Source: Nitrosomonas sp. (lineage in GTDB: Bacteria; Pseudomonadota; Gammaproteobacteria; Burkholderiales; Nitrosomonadaceae). From it: a DNA stretch of 7,016 nt. The translations under genes and the position numbers were made by a program. Location of the stretch: assembly GCA_021774205.1 (NCBI GenBank), contig JAJFJI010000212.1:1-7016 (forward strand). The letters are read 5' to 3'. Each line of letters begins with the position of its first letter. Position 1 is the stretch's first letter. Shown here piece by piece: positions 1 to 6,095 of the stretch. The notes below the pieces were generated by a model. It searched no databases and was not told where the DNA came from. It saw only the letters and a list, made by a program, of their open reading frames with translations.

Positions 1-525
1 AGTGGTAGAGATGTATATGTTGGAAGCAGCCAGGGAGATATTATTACGGGTGGTAAGGGTGGTGACTTTTTCATCCTTGAGGCGGCTAAAGCGGCTCAAG
101 ACGTCTTGGTATTGAATGCGGGTGATGCGCAAATTCGCGATACCGACGGCGATGGCAGAATTACTGTTCTCGTAGAGTCGGGCTTTGAAATGATAGACAA
201 TTTTACAGTTGGCGCTGCAGCTACCGCTGACCGCTTTGATGTGAGTGGTCTTGCCTTTACAGGTACGCAGCAGGGAATCGTCGATGTGGCTGCTAAAGTG
301 CCTACTTTTGATACGGATCTTACCAATATTCCCGACTTATTTCTTGATACATTGGGTGATCGTGGCGTAGCTTTCTCAGAGATTGCGCTCCCACCGGAAC
401 TTGGCACCTCTCAAACCGTGCTGTTTATTGATGCGAATAAAGACGGTAATCTTACAGCTGCAGATGATATTGTGATCGAGGTGATGGGCGCGGGTGCGCT
501 AGCCGTAGAAAACTTTATCTTTTAA
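1..525 (+). CDS. C-terminal part of a large calcium-binding, RTX-like secreted protein (5' end outside window)
   Basis: The frame is open from the first base to the TAA at 523-525, giving 174 visible residues. No start codon needs to lie in the window, so the TTG at 106 is probably internal. Visible residues 17-25 read GGKGGDFFI and fit the RTX nonapeptide GGxGxDxUx. Residues 47-52 (DTDGDG) are an Asp-rich calcium-loop motif. Residues 144-155 (DANKDGNLTAAD) form a near-canonical 12-residue EF-hand/dockerin-type loop with acidic or Asn ligands at positions 1, 3, 5 and 12. The protein is acidic, lacks Cys, and ends in hydrophobic VENFIF, as is common in type I secretion substrates whose uncleaved export signal is C-terminal. 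From this I infer a surface or extracellular protein exported by an ABC-type (type I) system and folded by calcium. The actual activity lies in the missing N-terminal part and cannot be named. It is followed by a terminator at 584-618, so it is the last gene of its transcript. Confidence 0.8.
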   Translation, partial: SGRDVYVGSSQGDIITGGKGGDFFILEAAKAAQDVLVLNAGDAQIRDTDGDGRITVLVESGFEMIDNFTVGAAATADRFDVSGLAFTGTQQGIVDVAAKVPTFDTDLTNIPDLFLDTLGDRGVAFSEIALPPELGTSQTVLFIDANKDGNLTAADDIVIEVMGAGALAVENFIF

Positions 526-571
526 TCGCGAGAGGAAAAAGCTTCTAGCGCCAGACCTCGGTCTCGGAGCA

Positions 572-618
572 CAAAAAAACCAAACCCTGCCCCTTTTAAA
601 GGGAGCAGGGTATTTTTA
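572..618. terminator. Bidirectional rho-independent terminator between the RTX-like gene and prpC
   Basis: CCCTGC (585-590) pairs with GCAGGG (605-610). The stem continues through CCCT/AGGG around a TTTA loop with one bulged A. On the + strand it is followed by TATTTTT (611-617), which suits the upstream calcium-binding gene. On the - strand the same hairpin is followed, after two G residues, by a run of seven T (the complement of A573-A579), which suits prpC about 100 bases upstream. The convergent arrangement of the two genes supports a shared terminator. Confidence 0.8.
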
Positions 619-715
619 CATTTTTTGCTAGTATCTGAAACAGATGCTCCTTCACCTTGTTTTATTTAAGAATATGAATCCAAGTTCTTTTGTTGATACC
701 GTTGCATGGAAACGG

Positions 716-1873
716 TTAGCTTCGTTTGCCAAGTTCAATAAAATTTTTATGCTCAGGTCCAATATAATTGGCTGAGGGGCGAATGATCTTATTATCTAAT
801 CGTTGTTCAATAATATGTGCGGCCCAGCCACTGGTGCGTGCTAACGCGAATAGAGGTGTAAACATTCTTGTCGGTATGTTCATCATGTGATAACTGACTG
901 CGGAAAACCAGTCCAGATTTGGAAACATTCTTTTTTTCTGCCACATAACGGTTTCTATTCTGGCAGCAATATCAAATAATTTTGAATCATTGGCTTCCTC
1001 TGATAACTGCTTTGCCAATTCCCTGATTATTTTATTACGTGGATCTGCGATGGTATAAACCGGGTGGCCAAAGCCGACAATAATATCTTTGTTTGCCAAA
1101 CGATGTTGTATGTCTTGCTCAGCTTCATCAGGGTTGCCATAACGTTGCATTATTTCAAACGCCACTTCATTCGCACCACCATGTTTAGCACCGCGCAGTG
1201 CGCAAATCCCACCAGTGACCGCTGAAAAGAAATCGGCGCCGGTTCCTGCAATTACACGCGCAGCAAAAGTTGAGGCATTAAATTCATGCTCGGCATAAAG
1301 AATCAATGAGATATGCATTGCTTTAATCCAGCTTTTGGTTGGCTGCTTGCCATGGAGTAGGTGGAGAAAATGCCCGCCTATTGATTCATCATTAGTGGTT
1401 AATGCAATGCGTTGCTTGTTATGTGAATATTGATACCAATAAAGCAATATAGAGCCCAGGCAAGCAAGACAACGATCAGCCTGATGTCGAATACTCTCAA
1501 TTGACGGATCTTTTTCTTCACGGAATGTTGTTCCAAGTGCTGAAACACCTGTCCGGATAACATCCATTGGGTGTGTTGATGCTGGAATTGCTTCCAAGGC
1601 CGCGCGGACAATATCGGGTAAATCACGCAATCCTCTTAGTTTTGTTTTGTATGCGGATAATTCCAGTGGGGTAGGCAACTTGTCATGAATGAGCAGATAA
1701 GCAACCTCTTCAAATTCACAGTTATAAGCCAAATCATGTATGTTATAACCACGATAAAATAAACTGTCACCTGTTTTGCCAACCGTGCAAATAGCAGTAT
1801 TACCAACTTTGATACCTGACAGTAATACTGATTTTTTGATACCGGGGTTGGTCGTCATAGTGGTCCTGTTCAT
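716..1873 (-). CDS. prpC: 2-methylcitrate synthase (citrate synthase family)
   Basis: This 385-residue type I citrate synthase-family enzyme is predicted to condense propionyl-CoA with oxaloacetate to 2-methylcitrate in the cytoplasm, the first committed step of the methylcitrate cycle. The catalytic triad is visible: His231 in LRGAKHGGAN, His270 in GFGHPVY and Asp321 in FPNLDWFSA. AEHEFNAST (195-202) and the Arg in ALARTSGWAAH (346) are further family motifs. The length and the N-terminal block SGIKVGNTAICTVG match PrpC rather than the longer GltA citrate synthases, and the adjacent prpB supports this. The ATG at 1873 overlaps the prpB stop by 4 bases (ATGA), suggesting translational coupling. 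Met6 (ATG at 1858-1856) is a rival start, preceded by AGGA at a 5-base spacing, 11 bases after the prpB stop. PrpC enzymes often keep some citrate synthase activity, so a role in the main TCA cycle cannot be excluded. Confidence 0.92.
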   Translation of the reverse strand: MNRTTMTTNPGIKKSVLLSGIKVGNTAICTVGKTGDSLFYRGYNIHDLAYNCEFEEVAYLLIHDKLPTPLELSAYKTKLRGLRDLPDIVRAALEAIPASTHPMDVIRTGVSALGTTFREEKDPSIESIRHQADRCLACLGSILLYWYQYSHNKQRIALTTNDESIGGHFLHLLHGKQPTKSWIKAMHISLILYAEHEFNASTFAARVIAGTGADFFSAVTGGICALRGAKHGGANEVAFEIMQRYGNPDEAEQDIQHRLANKDIIVGFGHPVYTIADPRNKIIRELAKQLSEEANDSKLFDIAARIETVMWQKKRMFPNLDWFSAVSYHMMNIPTRMFTPLFALARTSGWAAHIIEQRLDNKIIRPSANYIGPEHKNFIELGKRS

Positions 1874-2766
1874 TCATTTTCATCATACAACGTGTTATCA
1901 AATGATGGATTTAGCTTTTGCTCGTAGCTGCGATAATCAAGATAATCATATAGCTCGTCGCGTGTTTGCATAATATGGATGACACTTTGTTGTGTCCCTT
2001 CGTGGCGTATTGTTTGATACACTTTGAGCGCTGCCGCATTCATCGCGCGAAATGCGGAAAGCGGGTAAAGCGCCATGGAAACATTGGCTGCTGCCAGTTC
2101 ATCGACTGTATAAGACGGTGTTTTGCCAAATTCGGTAATATTGGCCAGTATCGGCACTTTTAAAGTATCCGCGAATTGCTGGTACACCTCAAGTTCAGTA
2201 GCGGCTTCAGGGAAAATCATATCAGCACCTGCCTCAACATATGCGCAAGCCCGGTCAATGGTTGATTGTAATCCTTCAGACGCCAGCCCGTCGGTACGCG
2301 CCATGATAACAAAATTAGGGTCTGTCCTAGCGTCAACCGCCGCTTTGACTCGATCGACCATTTCGTTTACGCCGACCATTTTTTTTCCTGATAGATGGCC
2401 GCAGCGTTTTATTTGTGATTGGTCTTCAATATGTATTGCCGCGGCGCCGGACTTAATCATTGACTTGACGGTACGGGCAATATTCAAGCTGCTGCCGAAA
2501 CCGGTGTCTGTGTCGACCAGCAACGGAGTATCTGTAATATCAGTAATACGGCCAACATCAGTCAGTACATCATTTAATGTGGTGATGGCGAGGTCAGGTA
2601 CACCTAGGGAACCTGCAGCTACACCGCCACCGGAAAGGTATAGTGCTTTAAAACCAACATGCTCAGCCATGCGCGCAGTATACGCATTAATGCAACCAGC
2701 AATTTGTAAAGGTTTCTCGGTAGTTAAGGCACTGCGAAAACGGAAACCAGCAGAGAAGTTATTCAC
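1870..2766 (-). CDS. prpB: 2-methylisocitrate lyase
   Basis: This 298-residue member of the isocitrate lyase/PEP mutase superfamily (TIM barrel) cleaves 2-methylisocitrate to pyruvate and succinate in the cytoplasm. Diagnostic motifs are SGGGVAAGSLGVPD (45-58), the Mg-binding Asp85 and Asp87 in LLVDTDTGFG, IHIEDQ (111-116), the catalytic-loop KRCGH with Cys122 (120-124), MARTDG (155-160) and NITEFGKTP (209-217). The KRCGH loop and the length near 295 point to PrpB rather than a true isocitrate lyase, which is much longer. The start is GTG at 2766-2764. An in-frame stop lies near 2810 and the next Met is residue 33, so GTG is the only ordinary start that keeps the whole barrel. There is no clear Shine-Dalgarno before it. 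It lies 23 bases after mdh and overlaps prpC by 4 bases, so it is the middle gene of the operon and probably depends on coupling to mdh translation. Confidence 0.93.
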   Translation of the reverse strand: MNNFSAGFRFRSALTTEKPLQIAGCINAYTARMAEHVGFKALYLSGGGVAAGSLGVPDLAITTLNDVLTDVGRITDITDTPLLVDTDTGFGSSLNIARTVKSMIKSGAAAIHIEDQSQIKRCGHLSGKKMVGVNEMVDRVKAAVDARTDPNFVIMARTDGLASEGLQSTIDRACAYVEAGADMIFPEAATELEVYQQFADTLKVPILANITEFGKTPSYTVDELAAANVSMALYPLSAFRAMNAAALKVYQTIRHEGTQQSVIHIMQTRDELYDYLDYRSYEQKLNPSFDNTLYDENE

Positions 2767-2789
2767 TACATTATGGACGTAACCGAAAA

Positions 2790-3776
2790 TTATCCAAGTA
2801 AATGCTTAATTGTGTCACGCTCTTCCAATAATTCCTGGTAGCTGATTTGCATTTTTTTTCGACTAATATTACTTATCTCCAAGTCCTGAGCAATTCGAAA
2901 CATACCGGCGTCACAAGTGACTGGGAAACTATAGATCACGCCTTCCGGAATATGATAACTGCCATCTGATAGAATCCCCATGGATATCCAGTCATTCTCA
3001 CGTGTACCAAACAGCCAGTCATGCATATGATTTATAATGGCATTGGCTGCACTTGCAGCACTTGATTTGCCATTACGCGCTGTAATTATTGCCATTCCGC
3101 GGTTTTGAACATTGGGAGTAAACTCGTTTTCTATCCATGCCGGGTCATTAATTAGTGATGAAACTTTTTGGTTGTCAATTAATGCATGGCTTAGATCAGG
3201 GTATTGCGTATTGGAATGGTTGCCCCATACAATCATTTTACGGATTAGAGAAACAGGCTGTGTTAATTTATGTGCCACTTGTGACAAGGCACGATTATGA
3301 TCTAGCCGCAACATTGCCGAAAAGTTTTCAGGTTTCAAGCTGGGTGCATTTTTCATGGTGATAAAAGCATTGGTATTGGCGGGATTTCCCACGACCAGCA
3401 CCTTCACATTACGGCTAGCGACTTCATCGAGTACTTTTCCCTGTTCTGAGAAGATTGGGCCATTGGCTGTCAGCAACTCTTTACGTTCCATATTCTTGGT
3501 GCGCGGACGTGCGCCAACTAGAATAGCGATATCAGCATCCCGAAATGCAATCCTTAGATTATCAGTGCTAATAACATCAGTTAGTAAAGGAGAAGCACAA
3601 TCGAGCAATTCCATGACAATGCCAGTGAAAATGGACTGTACTTCAGTGATATCAAATAATTGCAGGATAATAGGTTGATCCTTGCCAAACATGTCACCGG
3701 CTGCAATGCGAAAAAGGAGGCTGTATCCAATTTGGCCTGTTGCGCCAGTGACAGCAATACGAATGGGCGGTTTCAT
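2790..3776 (-). CDS. mdh: NAD-dependent malate dehydrogenase
   Basis: This 328-residue cytoplasmic enzyme of the lactate/malate dehydrogenase family interconverts malate and oxaloacetate with NAD. The N-terminal Rossmann fold carries GATGQIG (11-17) and Asp42 in QLFDI, the usual NAD-ribose acid. The mobile substrate loop GARPRTKNMER holds Arg92 and Arg98. GNPANTNA (130-137), Asp159 and Arg162 in LRLDHNRA, and catalytic His187 in WGNHSNTQYPD complete the active site. The Arg-Pro-Arg loop and WGNHS motif mark the malate-dehydrogenase type found in betaproteobacteria and in eukaryotic cytosol. In relatives I remember, the loop reads GPGM where this one reads TKNM. The ATG at 3776 has a weak AGGA about 9 bases upstream. 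It is the first gene of the mdh-prpB-prpC operon, served by the promoter at 3897-3924. Its product can supply oxaloacetate for PrpC. I cannot tell from this window whether it is the only malate dehydrogenase of the cell. Confidence 0.94.
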   Translation of the reverse strand: MKPPIRIAVTGATGQIGYSLLFRIAAGDMFGKDQPIILQLFDITEVQSIFTGIVMELLDCASPLLTDVISTDNLRIAFRDADIAILVGARPRTKNMERKELLTANGPIFSEQGKVLDEVASRNVKVLVVGNPANTNAFITMKNAPSLKPENFSAMLRLDHNRALSQVAHKLTQPVSLIRKMIVWGNHSNTQYPDLSHALIDNQKVSSLINDPAWIENEFTPNVQNRGMAIITARNGKSSAASAANAIINHMHDWLFGTRENDWISMGILSDGSYHIPEGVIYSFPVTCDAGMFRIAQDLEISNISRKKMQISYQELLEERDTIKHLLG

Positions 3777-3811
3777 TTTTTTCTAATCCTAGAAAAGCTA
3801 ACAATAAATAA

Positions 3812-3829
3812 GCCGCGGTTGTTGGCGGC
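3812..3829 (-). other. Small GC hairpin in the mdh leader
   Basis: GCCGC (3812-3816) and GCGGC (3825-3829) are perfect inverted repeats with an 8-base loop in otherwise AT-rich leader sequence, about 50 bases before the mdh ATG. There is no T run, so it is not a classic terminator. A role in mRNA stability or attenuation is possible but unproven, and a 5-bp stem can occur by chance. Confidence 0.25.
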
Positions 3830-3896
3830 ATTATGATGAAATTATTGTTAAATTATACTTGTACTCTGAATATTACGATAGAGCGGACACTCACAG

Positions 3897-3924
3897 ATTG
3901 TACGAAAGTAGCGTAATCTGTCAA
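3897..3924 (-). promoter_or_regulatory. Sigma70-type promoter for mdh-prpB-prpC
   Basis: On the - strand a perfect -35 TTGACA (3924-3919) is followed after 16 bases by TACAAT (3902-3897), five of six matches to the -10 consensus. Transcription would start near 3890 and leave a leader of roughly 114 bases before mdh. A second perfect TATAAT lies at 3857-3852 (-) but has no recognisable -35, so it is a weaker candidate. Confidence 0.6.
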
Positions 3925-3972
3925 AAAGACCCCAATTAATTTTGTCAAAAAATACGTTTTGATCAAATTGGG
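3923..3972 (-). terminator. Probable rho-independent terminator of the hemerythrin gene
   Basis: On the - strand CCCAATT (3972-3966) pairs with AATTGGG (3937-3931), and TCAAAA/TTTTGA forms an inner stem (3962-3957 with 3950-3945) around a 6-base loop, with an asymmetric internal loop between the two stems. A T5 run at 3927-3923 follows closely. The hairpin starts 47 bases after the hemerythrin stop. The stem is AT-rich, so its strength is uncertain. Its T run overlaps the -35 element of the mdh promoter. Confidence 0.5.
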
Positions 3973-4019
3973 CAAAAGATTTTATTTCAGTGCGCAGCAA
4001 ACAGGACGGGTTGTCCGGG

Positions 4020-4586
4020 TTAATTTTCTTTTTCCTTTTCTAATTCCAAGATATGGTTATATAGCTGAGTAAATTCTCGCTTAGATGGTTTGTTGAATAA
4101 CGGATCGTTTTGAATTTTTACCTTATTCTCAATTTCTTTCCATTCATCCGGGCTGAATAATTTGTCCATGAGTGGATAAATGAATTCATTTTCTTTTTCC
4201 AAATGGACGCGTTGTAGTGAAATATATTGGCGTGCACTATCGACCAACTCGTTTGTCGGGACGATACAGTCATCGGCTGCTGCACGAAATAATCGGGTGA
4301 CTTTCTCGGTTTCTTGGATAATTTTACCGTGTTCCTCTTCGAGTTTTTTGATAAGGTTGCTTTCCTTAACTTTTTTGGCAAGCAATTGATTAAAAATGAT
4401 ATCCTCGGCTGGATGGTGCCATTTATCAGGATATTCTCGTACATAATCCAAGGCATTGAGGATAACTTCCATATCAGGATCCTGGCGAGCATCAAAATCG
4501 AAACAATCAATCTCTTTACTTAAGCAATTCAATACTAACAGTAAGTGGTGGTGATCGCTGTGAAGCTGGCGTTGTATCGGGTGCAT
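4020..4586 (-). CDS. Hemerythrin-like HHE cation-binding domain protein
   Basis: This 188-residue soluble, highly charged, mainly helical protein has the spaced His and Glu/Asp ligands of a di-iron hemerythrin four-helix bundle. They are His12-His14 near the start (HSDHHH), WHHPAED with His57 and Glu61 (HxxxE), EEEHG with His86, and HLEKE with His128 and Glu132 (a second HxxxE). The family binds O2 or NO at a carboxylate-bridged di-iron site and serves in oxygen sensing, storage or nitrosative-stress defence. Which of these applies here is not visible. It lacks the Cys-containing N-terminal ScdA domain of YtfE/RIC iron-sulfur repair proteins, so it should not be called ytfE. The C-terminus is Lys/Glu-rich (LELEKEKEN). 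The ATG at 4586 is well supported by AAGGAG at 4597-4592, 5 bases upstream. It is a single-gene unit, in tandem with mdh but separated by a probable terminator, and divergent from rimO. Confidence 0.85.
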   Translation of the reverse strand: MHPIQRQLHSDHHHLLLVLNCLSKEIDCFDFDARQDPDMEVILNALDYVREYPDKWHHPAEDIIFNQLLAKKVKESNLIKKLEEEHGKIIQETEKVTRLFRAAADDCIVPTNELVDSARQYISLQRVHLEKENEFIYPLMDKLFSPDEWKEIENKVKIQNDPLFNKPSKREFTQLYNHILELEKEKEN

Positions 4587-4631
4587 GGCAACTCCTTAAT
4601 ATGATCCTTTTGCTCGTTACACTACCATAAT

Positions 4632-4660
4632 ATTCTACAAATTATATTGTATTGAATCAA
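4632..4660 (-). promoter_or_regulatory. Candidate sigma70 promoter for the hemerythrin gene
   Basis: On the - strand TTGATT (4660-4655) and TAGAAT (4637-4632) are separated by 17 bases, each close to the -35 and -10 consensus, 46 bases before the ATG. A perfect TATAAT at 4646-4641 lies inside the spacer but has no good -35. The region is very AT-rich, so chance matches are likely and the exact start is uncertain. Confidence 0.45.
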
Positions 4661-4661
4661 A

Positions 4662-4699
4662 AAATACTGTATTTGTTCCGGTTATTATAAGATTCTTAT
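4662..4699. promoter_or_regulatory. Two short perfect palindromes between hemerythrin and rimO genes (possible operators)
   Basis: AAATACTGTATTT (4662-4674) and ATAAGATTCTTAT (4687-4699) are each perfect 6-bp inverted repeats around a single central base, with centres 25 bases apart. They sit upstream of the candidate hemerythrin promoter and just ahead of the rimO start. The layout resembles operator sites, but the two sequences differ and match no regulator consensus I can name, so the assignment is weak. Confidence 0.3.
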
Positions 4700-4721
4700 G
4701 GTTATGTAAAACGGGTATCAC

Positions 4722-6062
4722 ATGTCATTATCTATACAATCCTTACCAAAAGTCGGTTTTGTCTCACTCGGCTGTCCGAAAGCAATGGTTGATTCTGAGC
4801 AAATCCTAACGCAACTGCGTGCTGAAGGATATGAAATTTCCTCCTCTTATGAGGAAGCTGAACTCGTTATTGTCAATACTTGCGGGTTCATTGACAGTGC
4901 CGTGGCGGAATCGCTGGATGCGATTGGCGAAGCACTGGCCGAAAATGGCAAGGTTATTGTCACAGGCTGTCTTGGCGCAAAGGAGGACGGCGGTATTATT
5001 AAAAAAGCGCATCCGCAGGTATTGGCGGTTACTGGGCCTCATGCGTTACCTGAAGTCATGGCGGCGGTGCATACCCATTTGCCGCAACCCCATGACCCAT
5101 TTACCAGTTTAGTCCCGCCGCAAGGTATTCGGTTAACACCTAAGCATTATGCTTATATCAAAATTTCAGAAGGTTGCAATCACCGTTGTACCTTTTGTAT
5201 TATCCCATCCATGCGTGGTGATTTGGTCAGTCGTCCAATTCATCAGGTCATGCAAGAAGCGGAAAACCTGGTTAATGCTGGCGTCAAGGAATTGCTGATT
5301 ATTTCGCAGGATACCAGCGCTTATGGCGTTGACATAAAATATCGCACCGGTTTTTGGCAGGGTCGTCCGTTAAAAACTCGCCTTACTGAACTAGCGCAGG
5401 CTTTAGGGTCTTTGGGCGTATGGGTACGGTTGCATTATGTTTACCCTTATCGGCACGTAGATGAATTGATTCCATTAATGGCTGAAGGTAAAATTCTGCC
5501 TTATCTTGATGTGCCATTTCAGCATGCCAACTCGCGTATTTTGAAAGCAATGAAGCGCCCAGCCAATACGGAAAATAATTTGGCGCGTATCCGGCAATGG
5601 CGAAAAATATGTCCGAATATCACATTACGCAGCACTTTTATTGTTGGTTTCCCAGGCGAGACTGAAGCAGAATTCGAGGAACTGCTGAATTTTTTACAGG
5701 AAGCGCAGCTTGATCGCGTCGGTTGTTTTACCTATTCGCCGGTGGAAGGCGCGGTGGCAAATACCCTGGTTGGCCATGTTCCTGAAGAAGAAAAAGAGCA
5801 ACGCCTCGCTCGCTTTATGACAACACAGGAAGAGATAAGTCAAAAGCGCCTAGCAAGTAAAACAGGCCAGATGATGACAGTATTAATCGACGAAATCAAT
5901 CAAGATCAGGCAATAGCGCGGAGTAGTGCAGATGCACCTGAAATTGATGGACTGGTATATATAGAAAATGCAGGCCATTTAAAAGTTGGAGAGTTTTTAG
6001 CGGTTAAAATTATTGGCTCGGATGCGCATGATTTGCAGGCAAGAATCTTTGAAAAGGATTAA
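4722..6062 (+). CDS. rimO: Ribosomal protein S12 methylthiotransferase RimO
   Basis: This 446-residue radical-SAM enzyme is predicted to carry out beta-methylthiolation of the conserved aspartate in ribosomal protein S12. Three parts are visible. An N-terminal UPF0004/MTTase domain has cluster ligands Cys18 (SLGCPKAMVDSE), Cys54 (VNTCGFID) and Cys83 (VTGCLGA). A radical-SAM core has Cys152, Cys156 and Cys159 in GCNHRCTFCIIP. A C-terminal TRAM domain runs from about 376 to 446. Other family motifs are ISQDTSAYG (194-202), LDVPFQHAN (262-270) and IVGFPGETE (307-315). SLGCPKAxVDSE, SQDTSAYG and the length favour RimO over the related tRNA enzyme MiaB. The ATG at 4722 is the first start after an in-frame TAA at 4707-4709, and the protein begins as RimO usually does. 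Its Shine-Dalgarno is poor (only GGG at 4713-4715). No convincing promoter is visible beyond a lone TATAAG at 4686-4691. dnaQ follows after 14 bases. Confidence 0.96.
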   Translation: MSLSIQSLPKVGFVSLGCPKAMVDSEQILTQLRAEGYEISSSYEEAELVIVNTCGFIDSAVAESLDAIGEALAENGKVIVTGCLGAKEDGGIIKKAHPQVLAVTGPHALPEVMAAVHTHLPQPHDPFTSLVPPQGIRLTPKHYAYIKISEGCNHRCTFCIIPSMRGDLVSRPIHQVMQEAENLVNAGVKELLIISQDTSAYGVDIKYRTGFWQGRPLKTRLTELAQALGSLGVWVRLHYVYPYRHVDELIPLMAEGKILPYLDVPFQHANSRILKAMKRPANTENNLARIRQWRKICPNITLRSTFIVGFPGETEAEFEELLNFLQEAQLDRVGCFTYSPVEGAVANTLVGHVPEEEKEQRLARFMTTQEEISQKRLASKTGQMMTVLIDEINQDQAIARSSADAPEIDGLVYIENAGHLKVGEFLAVKIIGSDAHDLQARIFEKD

Positions 6063-6076
6063 CGGATTAGAATCTA

Positions 6077-6095
6077 ATGAGACAAATTTTCCTTG
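6077..6095 (+). repeat. Direct repeat, copy 1: dnaQ start codon region
   Basis: The first 19 bases of dnaQ recur at 6820-6838 with one mismatch. The matching part includes an exact 15-base block (6081-6095). This copy is functional sequence: it encodes the N-terminal MRQIFL of the exonuclease. Confidence 0.7.

Noticed and set aside
698..716. ACCGTT/AACGGT inverted repeat with a 7-base loop at the prpC stop
   Set aside because: It overlaps the stop codon and is not followed by a T run on the - strand. The stronger hairpin at 584-611 explains termination.
2123..2782. A 219-codon open frame on the + strand opposite prpB
   Set aside because: It lies almost wholly antisense to a clearly functional prpB with all its motifs, has no recognisable domain, and is readily explained as a codon-bias shadow.
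3957..3966. TTTTGATCAA palindromic core in the hemerythrin-mdh gap
   Set aside because: It lacks the 4-base spacer of FNR sites and is accounted for as part of the terminator dyad.
4004..4016. GGAC/GTCC hairpin directly after the hemerythrin stop
   Set aside because: Only 4 bp of stem and no T run; the dyad at 3931-3972 with its T5 tail is a better terminator candidate.
4646..4660. FNR-like TTGAT...ACAA arrangement upstream of the hemerythrin gene
   Set aside because: The second half-site is TACAA instead of ATCAA, two mismatches in five, so it does not support an FNR/DNR site.
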